Shown one piece after another: positions 1-11,878 of a stretch of DNA of 64,000 nucleotides (positions are counted from its first letter, which is position 1; every line of letters starts with the position of its first letter). Source of the stretch: Bryoerythrophyllum caledonicum (taxonomy: Eukaryota; Streptophyta; Bryopsida; Pottiales; Pottiaceae). The stretch is from contig OZ020516.1 of the NCBI GenBank assembly GCA_963971425.1, forward strand, positions 37,622,199 through 37,686,198, written 5' to 3'. The translations under genes were made by a program, and so were the position numbers. Below the pieces are notes generated by a model. The model saw only the letters and a list, made by a program, of their open reading frames with translations. It did no database searches and was not told the origin of the DNA.

Positions 1-666
1 ATTCTTGGAGAGGTGTATTGGGGGCCGGGGGTGATAGGGCAGTGTCGGGTTGGGGGGGTGGGTTAGTTGGAGGGTAGTTCTTGGGGAGATGTTATTGTTG
101 GTAGTGATGAATGGGTCTTTGAGTCTATGGGAATATGGGTGTATGGGGCAAGGGGTATTGCATGTTGTTGGACATGTTGGTTGGCAAAAGAGTTGTTTGG
201 CCATATTTAAGGCGCACTTAATAAGTTTGGATGGGGTAAAGTGGTAGGTTTTGAAGTCCTCATTATTCACGATGTGTATGCCATTTGGAAGAGTAATTTG
301 TTTTAATTCAAAAATATTTTTTGAAATGAGTTTTTGTAGGAGTTTTTTGGAGTGTTGAGGATTGAGTGTATTGTGATTTCGTGTTTCTTGGTGCCATGAT
401 ACTTCTAATGGTGTGGGATCAAGGAGGAAGTTTGGGAGTGTGCTTTCGAGGTGAACTTTAGCTATATGTTTTAATAGGTAGAGTGTACGAGTTATTGGTG
501 ATCTTATGCAATCCGTTTTTTTAATTCTGGGAATATTTTTGGCTCCACCTTGTTGAGCTAGGACATATTGAATTTGTCCTTTGTATATTTTCCCGAGTCG
601 TCTTTTGTATATTTTCCCGAGTCGTCCTTTGTCATTTAGAGCATTTTGTAGTTGTTCACCTATGCA
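1..666 (-). pseudogene. LINE copy 1 ORF2, region after the reverse transcriptase (partial)
   Basis: No long reading frame remains, but the minus strand aligns by eye with 26870-27260 of LINE copy 2, for example around 240-300 and 27035-27110. This is the linker between RT thumb and the downstream unidentified/RNase H region. A direct duplication of about 22 bp (TTTGTATATTTTCCCGAGTC, at about 579-600 and 604-626) breaks the frame. The rest of ORF2 lies outside the window. Confidence 0.6.
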
Positions 667-2197
667 TCAGAGATAAGCATTTTTAAGGGAGAAGGCTTCC
701 AGGCCAATTAAATTTTGTGGGAGTTGGGTTATTGCATTTGACATACATTTTGGTATACCACAAATGGTTTTTTGTATGGCTATAATTTTTTGATCTAGTT
801 TTTTGATGGCTGGCATAGAGTATGGTACAACGTAGAAGCTGTATGCTACGCCTGGGCGTATTGCGATGTCAACCATTTTAATTTTTTGTTTCAAAGTGGC
901 CGGACATGTTGTTAATTCTTTGCATTGTTTAATGAGTTTTGTGGTTGTGGTATGGATTTGGATTTTCCATTTTAGAGAGGGAACAAGATTTGTGCCTAGG
1001 TATACATAAGATTCATTTTGGTGTAGTATGGGGATTGGTTGGCCACGGTAGTTGATGTTAGGAGCTTGCATTAGGGCTTTAAATGTAGTTGGATTCATTT
1101 TGGATTTATTTAGACAACCGGTAGGAGCGCATTTTTGGACTCCTACGTCATACGAGTCCATTTACAATATTTATCGATTTTATCAATTTGTGTTTGTAAT
1201 GATTTTATTTTGTTAGTTATGGTAGCAAGGTCGTCGGTGTAGGTGGCAGAATTGATGGTGATTTGTGATGTTCCAAAAATGTATCCACTATTACCTTGCT
1301 CTAGCCATCTAAGTAATGGTTCTAAAAATATAATGAATAGGTATGGACTAAGGGTGTCTCCTTATATGGTTCCTCTATGAATGGGGATAGGCTTAGTCTT
1401 TTCAAAGTGTTCACCTGTATAGTGAGTAGATGATTGTGAGTAAATATTTCCAACTAGTGCAGTTGCATCGTTTGGGTATCCAATGTCAGTCATTATTGCT
1501 AGTAGTTGAGCGTGATCTATAGATCCAAAGGCGTTTTTGAAGTCAACATGTAGAACGTATATGTCTTGATTTGTGAATCTTGTGTCTTTTAGTGCCGCTA
1601 TTATGGTTTGTATTTGTTTAGAGGTACTTCATTCTGCTCTAAATCCTTCTTGACTATCGTGTAAGATTTTAAACTTTTTACCATATGAAGATAGTATTGA
1701 GGTAAGTGTACTAGTGTATAGTTTATATATTGTGTTAGCTAATGCGATTGGTCTATGATTTGGTAGTATTGAAGGATCTCATTTTTTGTATAGTAAGATT
1801 GTTGCACTTGTTTTCCATGAGGTTGGTATTTGTTTTTGTTTATAGCAGTGAGAGAAGAATAGAGATAGTAATTTATGAAATCTTGGGGCATGTTTTTGAG
1901 CATTGAATTCGGTATACGGTCTGGCCCTCGGGCTTTGTTATTTCCGAGGTTACGGAGACATGTGTCGTATATGGCTCTGTTGAAGTATGTATGTTATGGA
2001 ATTTCACGTTTGCCTCGTTTGTCTAAGGTAAGTCCATCCAGATCATGCCATGGATATTGGTGTATTGTACATGTGCATTCGTTGGGTGTTGTGGTTGGTA
2101 ATTACATGTTGGTACTGTGGGTCTATTGTTTTTTGCCTGTTGGTTGAATATTTCGTTTGCAATGTCTTTGGGACTATTTAGAGTGTTATAGTATTGG
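667..2197 (-). pseudogene. LINE copy 1 reverse transcriptase domain, degenerate
   Basis: Minus-strand translation in pieces shows successive RT blocks: a motif near 1790-1700 resembling PNHRPIALANTIYKLY; motif A DFKNAFGSIDH near 1545-1510; motif B reading RGTI-stop-GDTLSPYLF, where the conserved Gln codon has become TAA (1362-1364); motif C YTDD at 1230-1241, a variant of the usual LINE YADD; and a thumb segment with YLGT in the open frame 1161-667 (164 residues). RT copies the LINE RNA onto nicked target DNA. Several stops and frame changes make this copy dead. Order and spacing of motifs make the call strong although no single ORF spans it. Confidence 0.85.
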
Positions 2198-2209
2198 TCA
2201 ATGATACAA

Positions 2210-2336
2210 GTCTATCCTCGAGAGGGGGAAGTAGCCCCATGCTACTAATTCCTTACCTGGTAGGCACGGTATTAGTGGTGGTGCGAACAGACACTTTATT
2301 CATGTTGGTCCTCGACGTTCTTCTTCTTCTTCTTCT
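2210..2336 (+). mobile_element. SINE with (TTC)n tail and 12-bp target duplication, inserted in LINE ORF2
   Basis: A 127-bp insert flanked by perfect direct repeats TCAATGATACAA at 2198-2209 and 2337-2348. It begins GTCTATCCTCGAGAGGGGG and ends in six TTC units. The right two thirds (about 2255-2325) match the 3' end of a LINE at 55425-55510 (minus strand), sharing blocks such as CTTTATTCA. The left third is SINE-specific and recurs at 30628-30651. A weak A-box-like string (TGGTAGGCACGG) is present, but I cannot show tRNA ancestry. Removing the insert with one repeat leaves the LINE ORF2 frame continuous, so it landed in a coding LINE. On the minus strand its tail reads as a run of Glu codons at the end of an open frame. 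Confidence 0.85.
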
Positions 2337-2348
2337 TCAATGATACAA

Positions 2349-2990
2349 TCTAGTGGTGGAGATTCGGATTTTTTAAAGACTTTTCTATTTATTTTCTTAG
2401 GGCTAGTTTCGTATAATTGTCTATATTTTGAGATGGCTTTTTTAATATTATCTTGGGAGTGTTTTGTAGTTACTTTCCGGGCTTGTATATTGGCCTTTTT
2501 TGCAATTAGTGCAATGTCTTTTATCCATGTGTCATGAGGTAGGTCTGCGGGAGGTCGGGCAAGGATTTGGGTATGCTGCAGGGTTAGTAATTCGTTCAAT
2601 ATGGCATGATTACGCCATTGTGGGTTATTTTTCACGATTCTAAAAGTTTTTCGTATTATATGGTATGTAGCTAGGTGTTGTTTCCATGTTTTAGAAAGTT
2701 TGCGGGATAAGTAACCGCCTTGTTGTGATGTTCGATTTGTCATTTGTGGTATTGGTTGGGCTTTACAAGTTTGTTCCAATGTATCAGAGATGTTATTGAT
2801 AAGTGTATCTAGGATGTGGCATATTTTGTGCCATTGTGTATGAGAGAGTTGGTTATTGATTTCAAGGATGTTTATGAGAGAGTCAATTTGTATGGAGTTT
2901 TTTTCAAAGAACTCTGTATTGAATTTTTCTATATTATCTTTTGGGATGGGGTTTAGTATTTGGATATTATCATTGTTTGTGATTATAGGG
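2349..2990 (-). pseudogene. LINE copy 1 ORF2, segment between endonuclease and RT
   Basis: The open frame 2779-2349 on the minus strand encodes a Lys/Gln-rich linker (motifs such as SRKLSKTWKQHL and KKINRKVFKKSESPP) typical of the region between EEP and RT in LINE ORF2. It runs into the SINE at 2336. Upstream, 2990-2780 continues the C-terminal flank of the endonuclease with frame changes. Confidence 0.6.
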
Positions 2991-3720
2991 GTACAAATGA
3001 TTAGTATGTTATTTGGGATGTGAAGTTGTATAGGCGAGTGATCCGAGTTAAGAATAGTGTCTTTGTTTGTTGTAGAGGTGTATTATGGAGTATTATTTGT
3101 ATTTATATAAAAGCCGTCTATTAGGCTCCAATCACTGTAGTTATATCCGCCTTGTCTGGAATATTGTGTATCAATATTTATGTAGGTGAAGTTTAGGTTT
3201 TCCGTGAAGTGGCGCCATTGGTAGTCTATGTTTTGTGGGGGGTGTTATGGTTATTGTTTTGTCGACCAATTAATGCTATGTCTCTATTGAAGTCTCCACA
3301 TAATATGTAAGTGTAGTTAGGGTTATTATTTATTTGAGATGTAATAGTGTTTTGTATGTCTATAGTAAATGTGGTATCTTCGGGATGGGAGGGCATATAC
3401 ATGTGAAAGATTAACAATGATTGTAGTGGTTGATTAGCGATTTTAATTATTTGGAGGTAGGGAGATATGTGCATTGGGGTAGGATTTTTTTTGATGTTGC
3501 CCGAAAAAGCGTATTTTTTGTGTATCAGTGTAAGGAGGCCACTGCGGCCCGGTGTGTATGGCCTACGTTGTTGGATGCATCTTGTTAGTGCACGTGTGTT
3601 GTTAAAAATAAGTTTGTAGTCTTGAAATATGTTTTGTATGTATTTTGTAGATTTTGTGGCCGATATTTTTGTTTCTTGTATAACTATGACGGCCGGTGGT
3701 GTGTATGTATGTGTGACCAA
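2990..3720 (-). pseudogene. LINE copy 1 EEP (APE-like) endonuclease domain
   Basis: Minus-strand frame 3720-3226 starts near a VIVIQETKIS motif (the metal-binding Glu of EEP nucleases) and reaches YILCGDFNRD (the GDFN motif). After a frame change near 3230 the domain continues, with DWSLIDGFYI and then a final ILNSDHSPI block (SDH motif) near 3050-3020. EEP nicks target DNA to prime reverse transcription. All three hallmark motifs are present, so the fold is clear. The frameshift and a stop near 3080 make it non-functional. Reading starts inside the domain; no start codon can be assigned. Confidence 0.85.
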
Positions 3721-5235
3721 GGTGTGAAGGCTAGGGAGAGCGGTGTTTAGAGATGAAGCATTCCATGTAATTATGTTTGTGTTTTCATTATTTGAACTAA
3801 TATTTTGGTTATGTGGGAGAAGATAAGAGGGTGGGGGGGGTGGATGGGTATATTCTGGTATGGGGTCAAAACATTTTAGTGACTCGTTAATTAGTTTGTT
3901 AGGAAGGTAAGGAAATTTTTGTTTTATTGTGTTGCTTGAAGGAGGTATAGTTTGACTATGTAAAAAATTGTATAATTCTTTGTGTATTGAGTTCCCGTGG
4001 TTTATAATACTTTGATTTTCTTCAAGAAATTTTGTACAAGGGTGTGGGGTACGAATATGTCTTTCGGGTGGGTTTTGTAGATTTGATACGGTTCTTAGTT
4101 GTGTGTTAGTCCATGTAATTATGTTTGGGTTTTGAGAATTTAGAAGACGGTTATATTTGTCTATGTTTGGGTGGATGGTAATTACTAGGGCATATATATG
4201 TGTGTTGATGGGTGTGTATTTTGTTGTTGTATGTATTGGGCAATATTTAGGTGTGTATTGTTGTGTAGTTGATGTAATATATGTGTAGTTTTAAAAAATG
4301 GTGCAAATGTTTGAGCGATGTGTTTGTATTCTGGATGTAGTTTTATGGTATTTGGTATAAAGTATATTTTGGCATTTTTTTAATGTGTAGTGGGATGTCT
4401 TTTTAGTACATTAGGCATGGGTCCCGGATTGGTTTCTATATCTCCACTTAGTAGTAGTAGAATTGTATAGTGTAATGGTTTAATGTGTTGCTTTTGGTTT
4501 ATTGGTTTATGTATATTTTTTAGATTGGTTGTCTTTTTGTTTTTGGTTTAGTATTTTTGTTTATAGGTATGTGTATGTTTTTGTTTGTGGGGTTTGTTGT
4601 GATTGTGTTTTTGCTTGTGATTTTGATGTATGGAGTGGTACTTGAGGTGTAGACAATATTGGGTATTTTTATGGTTGCATTTGTGTGCATGGTTTGATTA
4701 TTCCAAGTATATACATAGTGTCTTTGTATATGTGTTTGTGTGTGTTTGTAGGTTAGGCAAAGGGTGTGGTTTTTTTGTTTTTTTTTGTTTTAATAGTTTT
4801 TTATGAAGTATTTGTATTTGATGTAGTATGAAGTATAGCATTTGGTGCATCTTGGTGTGTATTTTGTACGGTATTTGTGTTGGGTATAGTATATGCAATA
4901 ATTATACTTTGTATGGTATTTGGTATGGTATTTGGTACATTGTGCAATATAATCTTTTGTTTTGTGTTTATATAGGATATGGTATTTGTATTTTGTATGT
5001 TTTTTGAAAGAGTGTTTGTATTGTTGGTAATGGAAAATAGAGTATTGAGTAAGGTGTAAACTATAGTATGTATTTTGGTATTGAGTATATGTTTTAATAG
5101 GATGTACATTGATCGTATTTATGTACTTGTAGACTACTACGTAGTCCATACTAGTTTTGTATAGAGAGTCTATATTGTATTGTATAGTGTGATATATTTA
5201 AGGGTAGATACGTAATACCATGTGGTCTTTGGACG
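3721..5235. repeat. LINE ORF1-ORF2 spacer with low-complexity GT/AT repeats
   Basis: 3721-4540 has no convincing frame, although it may hold the decayed N-terminus of ORF2. 4540-5110 is a degenerate minisatellite on the + strand built from GTATTTG/GGTATG-like words; on the minus strand it reads as Tyr/Thr/Lys-rich frames that I regard as translation of repeats. No other gene seen. Confidence 0.5.
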
Positions 5236-6872
5236 TCACATGTTTGGTTCAAGTCTTGGTTTGTTGACTTTGCCCGCAAAGGCTCTCATGCCTTCAAGTA
5301 TGGCAAGCATGGATTCTTTAATTTCTTCCATTTGTATCTTCAATTCATCATGTAGTTTGTCGGTGTATTCCCTATTCTCTTGCCTCATTTTCTTGTTGTT
5401 CTCTTTCAATAATTCCACCATATCTCTCTTGGTAATGTTGTCACTCTTCTCTTGCATATTGAAGGTGGATATAGTGTTGACGATTGCGGTGTTGACGTCG
5501 TCAAAGCCAAAAGTTTTCACTTGCTCATCGATTGGTGGTTCAATACCTTCCAAGCTCCTTCGGTGGGGTGAGAAATCAACATAGTTTCTACCAAGGACAT
5601 GTGTTTTCTTCACAAAGGTTCTATAGACAATAGCATTAGAACATACAACATTGGCACTACCATTGTGGTTGGTGCCATTGTCCTGGTGGAACCAAATTGA
5701 TCGTACATTAGCTCCACCTATGGCTCTATAGATTTCATGGGTGGTGCTCTCAATACAATGGGAAATGGGAAGTGGTGAGAGATTAAGTGTCAATGCATCT
5801 TTTTTAGCTTTGGTTTTGATAGTACCTTTGGGTCCTTTTGTATCAAGGACTTGTCTTGCTTGCAAGACTTCCCCCCGCAAGGTAATATGGTGCAATAATA
5901 CCTTCTTCACTTGTTGCGGTGTCGTGGCGATGATGAAGGCATGTGAATCATTAATGGGCTTTTGTACTCCCGATATTTCAAACTCATGCCCCCGGTGGAA
6001 GCTATTTCCAAGTACTTTGAAAAGTACTTGTATGGAGATCCTCACCAAAGCTTCGCTTTTGATCTTCACGGATAAGTTAGAGCCATTGGCAATCCCATGA
6101 TAAATTTTACATACTTTGCCCACTACACATTCTCCATTAATTGTTAGAATGAAGGGCTTTAGGCCCTTAAGTAGCATCAAACCATCGGTTTTTGGTTTGA
6201 GGAGGTGCAATTTAATGCACCCCGCCCAAACCCCTTTAGTTTTCCCATTTTTAATGCTTAAACATTGGATTGCAATTGGATCAATGAGTTCTATTCCCTG
6301 AATAATGTTCATCTTTTTTAGTCTTGCCTTCACCATATTCTTAACATCGTCATGCACGAGAGGGGTTTTAGAGGTTTCAAAGAAGATGGCAACATAGAAA
6401 TCAAGGAATAGTCCGAAATTCTTACTTGTTGTGATGTCGAAAGGTACTTGTGTGAGGTTGTAGTGTTGTCCTTCTACTCCAGTTCTTGTCATCGGGTAGA
6501 GCACTTAGGGGATGCAGGGGAAGGCCACTCTTGCTTTGAACGCCTCTATAGCTTCCTCCTCCTTGAATCCTCTCGTGATCATGTCCTCCACCGTTTTTCC
6601 ACTGAACAATTCTTCAGCTCGTTCTTCTACCGCCATGGCCTCTATGATAGGAAATCCTAGCCAAAATTTAAACTTGGAGAGTTCTGGTGTTTGGAGTGAC
6701 TTACCATTTTTAGCTGAAGAGATTTTTTCTTCTTGCTGCTACTAGCTGGTGCTCCTTCCCTCCTTGTTGTCTTTGAGCTGGGTGTCTTGTCGGGGCTCCT
6801 TTCTTGGGACTCCATCTCCATGTCGGTGTCCAGGTTCTCCATGTAGCTTCTGGACATGATATCTGGAGTCAT
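5236..6872 (-). pseudogene. LINE copy 1 ORF1 protein
   Basis: A 422-codon open frame (6504-5236) lies directly 5' of ORF2 on the same strand, where LINE ORF1 belongs. Its last 90 residues form a charged heptad-like coiled coil (KRDMVELLKENNKKMRQEN...), a usual ORF1 multimerisation feature. The same frame continues upstream beyond a single TAA at 6505-6507 to about 6690 (with FPIIEAMAVEERAEELF), and an N-terminal stretch with a basic SSKKKKSLQL patch lies in another frame at 6872-6657. So the original protein was roughly 540 residues, now split by one stop and one frameshift. ORF1 proteins bind the LINE RNA. I recognise no RRM or zinc knuckle. The first ATG inside the long frame is at 6492. 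Confidence 0.65.
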
Positions 6873-9018
6873 TTGTAGATTCTCCTGAGCTTAGGGCAAT
6901 AGAGGTGGTGTCTTGGAGTAGGAAGCGTTGCTGCCGTGCTGGAGGTTAAAGTGGTCGGGCGTAGCAAACCGCGGCCTTTTTTTTCTCAGTGTGTCATTCC
7001 GCAATGTAGGGGTTTGAATGTCATTGGTAACCTAATATGCTTGGATAGCGGTGACATGAGCTGATCGTTGCAGCTTGGCGGCCTTGCGATGTTGCTTCGG
7101 GTGGGTGTGGCGAGGTCAGAGCTTGGTGGTTAGGGCTCTTCCAGCTTCGCTTGTGAGTTTTCTGTGCCTTAGGGTCAGGTTTGTCTTTGTTCCTCGCCTT
7201 CACTTGATGTGTCTTCCCTACATGCAAGTTCGGTGCTCCGTCGCTCGATGCATCTCTCAGTAGATAGGCTCTTTGCTGCATTGCACGATGTTGCTTTGAC
7301 AATGTTCGATGATAGGCCCCTTGCTGCGTTGCACGATGCTGCTTTGGCGATGTTCAATGTTGATTTCTTGGAGACCGGCTTGGTGTTGCCTCGCACTACA
7401 GATGGATTCGGTGATGAGGGGTTGGTGATGCGCCGCTTAGGGCTGGCTTGGTGTGTTTTCTGGGTGTGGCGCCTGATGTCTATTTAGCCTCGCAGGTTCT
7501 CTTCCGGCAACGTGAAGCGGGTAGTGTCTCCGGTGTTCTTGAAGTTTCTTGTATTTGTGCTGGTGCAGTTTGGGGGGCAGTAGTTTCTACGTCTGCGTTG
7601 TGTTGTTGTTGGGGCTCTCGGTGGTCACTTGAGGTGAGGAGCTTAAGGTGGCGTTGTCTTGGTTTGCAATTAGGTGCGTGTCTTTTGACCTTTCCTGCTA
7701 GATGAATACAGTTAGTAATTTTTTGTTTGTGAATACCGTGCTTGGTGTGCATGCATGGTGCAAGTTTTGTGCAAGAAAATGAGTACAAGAAAACAAAGAG
7801 GAATGTATGAGGGAGAGAGGCATGGTATTGGCCTACTTCGTGAGATTTTTATTGAATCTGGGTTATTGTTGTCTTTAGTTTTGGTGCATGTTCTTCTGCT
7901 GGTTCCGGTTTGTTGTCTATCGATGCAGTTGTTGTCCGTTTTTTTGTTGTTGTTGACTAGGTTGTTTATTTCTATCTATGTTGGAGGTGCTATTGTGTTT
8001 TAGGTCTTTTAGATTGTGAGCATCTGTGAGAGAAGATTGAGTCTTTAGATATTGCAAATAAATTGTGAGTCTATTGCAATAAAGGAAAGAATGGTAAGAG
8101 ATTATCTGGATTGGGTGTGATGCCTTGCTGATGTTGAGTTGCTGCAGTTTTGGAGCAGCTCTAGGGTTATCGTCAGTCCGCTTCTGTGTGGATCTTCTCA
8201 GTTTGTTGTTGATCGATCTGTTCTTCGTTGTTGCAGATGTCTGGGGATCTCGTTTGTTGCGGTTATAGGCTTTTGCGTACTGTTGTCCATCGGTACGGAT
8301 TATTCTCCTCTTCAATTTCTGCTCCTGGTCAGATCTGGATCTGTTGCTATTGAGTACTGACTTGTTACTATGCGTGTAATCAGGTTTCTGTAAGAAGATA
8401 AAGGAAGCTAAAACATGAAAGAGATAAGAGGAGGGGCGAGCATGAGATGTAGCTTGTGCTGTTGGTGATGCATTGTTGCCTGCCGGCAGCTCTGGCGAAG
8501 TCTTGCACGCAATCTTGTTTGAGTATCCGGCTTGGGGGGACGGCAACTTGTGGGGGGAGGCTGCAGATCCGGCATTGATCCCTAGATCAAAGTCTAGCTG
8601 TGACTTGACTCTTAGATCTGTGTTAGGAGTTGCCTACAAAGTATGCTTTTGCTACGATCTATGGGCCAACACATGTCGTGGTCGCTTTTAGCATAAACTC
8701 CTCACAGATCGTAACATATGATACTTCCTACAGCTCTGCTACCACAAATCTAAAGTTTGTGAATTCTTTCCAACACTCTCTGCTTCCCAGTCCTATCCTC
8801 AACTCACATCTTACGCATATGGGGAGCTATCAACAAGGTCAGCCATCTCTTGTTGCCCTTCGCGTTTGAGAAATTAGCCTAAGTCCCTCCTCTCCTCACC
8901 GGAATTTGTGGAGCTCACTCAGCCATTTCCACCGTCCCACTATTTGCATTTCAGTATTCTTTCTTTCGTCACCTCATGACTGGAGCATGAGTTATGGCAA
9001 AGAAGATTGCAAATGATT
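6873..9018. other. Unassigned stretch, possibly LINE 5' UTR
   Basis: Several overlapping frames of 60-209 codons exist on both strands but none shows a domain, and their composition (Leu/Ser/Arg-rich, TG-rich DNA) suggests chance frames. The interval lies immediately 5' of LINE ORF1 and could include its 5' UTR. The only clear structure is a short tandem duplication at 7264-7360. Confidence 0.4.
7264..7360. repeat. Tandem duplication, 48-bp unit, two copies
   Basis: Two adjacent units containing TTGCTGCATTGCACGATG and TTGCTGCGTTGCACGATG, each followed by a GATGTTCRAT-like end. About 85-90 percent alike by eye. Confidence 0.7.
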
Positions 9019-9952
9019 TAACCCTTAAATGCAAAAAGTTCCGAGGTGGGCGTTTGCAAATCTAGGGCACGTTACCATATGTGTAGTTTATATTTACAAT
9101 TCATGAAATTTAGTACAGAGATGCAAGACAACAAGAGGTACGGGGAGTATAATTTTTATTCTCATCGGACTTATAAGAAAAAGGTTTTGCCGTCTCAAAA
9201 AAAAAGTTGTTGAGTGTGGGGATATTAGGCAACTTTTAAAATAAATTGCTAGGACACTCTATCAAATGTGAGATTCTCAATATCAGAAAGTTATATTATC
9301 TCCTTTCATACTGTCAAAAAATATTTCTTGTCTTTAGTGAAAATGTGCATTTTATCCCAAGTCAAATATTTTCACACATTGCCATACATTGTCAGGGATG
9401 GTACCAAAAAACTTCCTTTTTTCTACATTAAACTAAGAGATCTTATTTTTCACTTATTAATTTTCTCCATTACAAGGTGTAGGATAAACCTTTTTAATGA
9501 CCATTCTAAGAGATATTAAGCCCACAAAAAAACAAAATGTGTATTGACATTTTTTGAACCTCGAGTCCTTGCACAATATTTTGAATATGCACCCCCCTTT
9601 TCTACCTCTAAAAATTGGTGTACAAGGAACTAATACCATGATCAACATGATGGTTTGAAATTTAGACCTTGTGTAGTGCAAAAATTTGACACCAAGTGAA
9701 GTCAAAGTCTGCTGATCCAGTCAACATAAGGAGAAAAATGAACCACTTTCTCTAATTTGAACATGATAATCTTTCAATCCGTGTTGTCAAAGTTGATGAA
9801 ATTTGGTGAGTATGTTATTTAAAAAGTGTTGATTGAGATCATATGGTTAAAACAAAAAATAATTGTTTTTGTTTCTTTTCTACTTATTGCTCTAGAATTA
9901 CTAGTTTTGAAGTGTTTTTGGTATGAAATTGTCAAAGAAATTTGGGACTGAA
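9019..9952 (+). mobile_element. TTAA-flanked ~930-bp non-autonomous element, copy A
   Basis: Starts TTAACCCTTAAATGC at 9019 and ends near 9952 with a degenerate version of the family end (GAAATTTGGGACTG in place of GAAATTTAGGGGTTAA). It shares internal blocks with the other copies, for example the segment around 9550-9670 with TTTTCTACCTCTAAAAATTG and GACCTTGTGTAGTGCAAAA. No transposase frame. TTAA target duplication and a CCCYTAAA terminus suggest piggyBac-type mobilisation. Confidence 0.75.
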
Positions 9953-9976
9953 GTGAGTTTTGGACACCCTTGAATA

Positions 9977-10612
9977 GTACAGTGGGACAATGCTCAAATT
10001 GGCGTTTTTGCAATTCTAGCGATAGTGTCCACATTGTTGCCAACTTTGACGCTCTCGTGAGAGTTATAAAATTGTTAGTTTATCATGAAATTTTTTGGCA
10101 CAAGATCATCTTTATGTTGACAACATGTTTGCCAAATTTCAAGGCCAGGAGATAAATACCAAAAAAAGATGTTCAAAATCTATCAACAACTATAGTTGTC
10201 AGAAGAGTTTCATAGCTGCCAACTTTGACACCCTCCCAAGGATTGAATTTTTTTTTGCCCATGGAATTTTTGACATGAGACCATCTCTATGTTGATTACA
10301 TGTGTGAAAATTTTCAGGTCCAAAAGATCCATGCAAAAAAATTATTCCAAATCTACCAACATGTGTAGTTCTCAGAAGCAAACAAAGAAACCATTTCACT
10401 ACTTCCAACTTTGACACCCTCTTTAGGGCTGAAAAATTGTTACCAAGCCATGAAATTTTTGGCACATGAGCATCTCTATGTTGATAACACATGTGCAAAT
10501 TTCAAGGCGAAGAGATGAATACAAAAATAAGATATTCAAAATCTACCAGCGCGTGTAACTACGAGAAACAATTTGAAGAACATATTGAAAATGTTGAAAT
10601 ATCTTTGACACC
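9977..10612 (+). mobile_element. Solo terminal-inverted-repeat relic of the long-TIR Tc1 element
   Basis: Begins TACAGTGGGACAATGCTCAA, matching the outer end of the intact element at 45598 (TACAGTAGGGTGACATTCAA). It then carries three to four of the same 180-190-bp subrepeats, recognised by CCAACTTTGACRCCCTC at about 10040, 10219 and 10404 and a weaker one at 10593. The transposase and the second TIR are absent. It directly follows TTAA copy A. Confidence 0.75.
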
Positions 10613-11878
10613 TCATGCTTTGTCAATGAACTTATCCATGTGAACACAATCCCTAAACATTAGAGCTTCTCAAAAATATCACTAACATCTAAAGGGGGTT
10701 TTACATGCGGACCGTGGACTGAATTGTATTGAGGACCAAACTATGTCGAGAGGCCGAGGTTAGGAGTTGGAAAACAATATTAAAATATGTAATTTGCAAA
10801 GTTTGGATCCTTGTAGTGTGGAAGCCTGAGTTGAGAGGCCGAGATCCATACCATTTGGCGGATTTTAAGTCAATTTCTACTTCTTAAGGGTCTTACTTTC
10901 ATGTAATTTTCCTCTCACACATTCTCTAGCCATGGAGTTTACAAGGGTATACATTTTTGGTAAGAAAAATCAAGAAAATGGTCAAAATGCCCATCACACA
11001 AAAAATTCCAGCATAAGCAGCAACTCATCAAAATTCATGTAAAGACATTTAGGTGGAAATTTGAAAAAAAAATTCAGGTGAAAATTTGAATAAAAAATTT
11101 GAGGTGAAAATTTGAATAAAAAATTTGAGGTGAAAGTTTGAGATTATAAAATTGACTTAAAAAACCAAATAAAAAATCTAGGTAAAGAATTTGGATGAAA
11201 TATTTTAGTGTAAAATAAGTTATTGTTTTAATTTAACGCATGAGATCTTGTCAAATGTTAATATTTTAATGAAAAAATGAGGACCTAATATACACTTTTC
11301 CTTTCCAACACTATTTAGAAACCCATGTAATAATTGAGGACCTAATTGGGAGATAACTCAAAGATATTTTGGAGATAATTGGATACTTTACTTTTACTTT
11401 TACTTTTATAATTTTAGTTAACTCACCTAAACTTACATTACCCGTTGGGGGCAACGGGTCAAGTATACTAGTCTACGGTACTTCTACTACATATATTAAA
11501 AGAAGAAGGCCAATACGAGGTGGTGGAAATCGGCAATACCCCCTTCTCCAAGACTAGGGTGGCATTTACTTTAATACTTTTACTTGATATACCCAGGCAA
11601 CCCAGGTATCTAAAGTAAATAACAAGCAAATGTTTACTTAACTTGGGATTGTCCTTGACGCGTCGGAGAAAGGGGGGGGGGCACTAGGAGTATATACATG
11701 TTGGTGGGGCTGGTCAACAGTTGCGGATTTCAGAAACTATAAATTTGGTTCATTCCCAGTCCTGCTCCATACCCTGTCTGTCCTGAGAGAACCTGTCCGG
11801 ACGGGGTTGGAGCACCGGACGCGTATAGGTCGTTTTCTTTTATAATATACGGTACAGTAGAGAGAGAAGAGAAGAGAG
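10613..11878. other. Intergenic region upstream of the HDC1-like gene
   Basis: AT-rich DNA without a credible gene. It holds a short tandem array at 11040-11145 and a small hairpin at about 11440-11460 (CCCGTTGGGGGCAACGGG). From 11640 the base composition rises toward the gene, with a run of ten Gs near 11674-11683. A TATAATATA string at 11841-11849 followed by a GA-rich tract (11858-11878) is a possible core promoter for the gene, but this is only positional evidence. Confidence 0.4.
11040..11145. repeat. Short tandem array, ~29-bp unit
   Basis: Repeated words AGGTGAAAATTTGAATAAAA and close variants, about four units, in AT-rich intergenic DNA. Confidence 0.7.

Larger units (their letters stand above)
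1..6872 (-). mobile_element. LINE (non-LTR retrotransposon), copy 1, running off the left edge
   Basis: Read on the minus strand this holds, 5' to 3', an ORF1 (6872-5236), a spacer, an EEP endonuclease (about 3720-2990), a reverse transcriptase (about 2197-667) and the start of the region after RT (666-1). The sequence at 1-480 matches, in reverse complement, 26870-27260 in LINE copy 2, so the element continues beyond position 1 into the segment that copy 2 shows to contain RNase H. ORF2 is broken by frameshifts, stops and a SINE at 2210-2336. The 5' end is not defined; the promoter or 5' UTR may extend past 6872. The copy looks inactive. Family assignment rests on EEP and RT motifs and is secure; the clade is not. 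Confidence 0.85.

Noticed and set aside
4790-5149. Tyr/Thr/Lys-rich frames on the minus strand
   Set aside because: Translation of a degenerate GTATTTG-type minisatellite.
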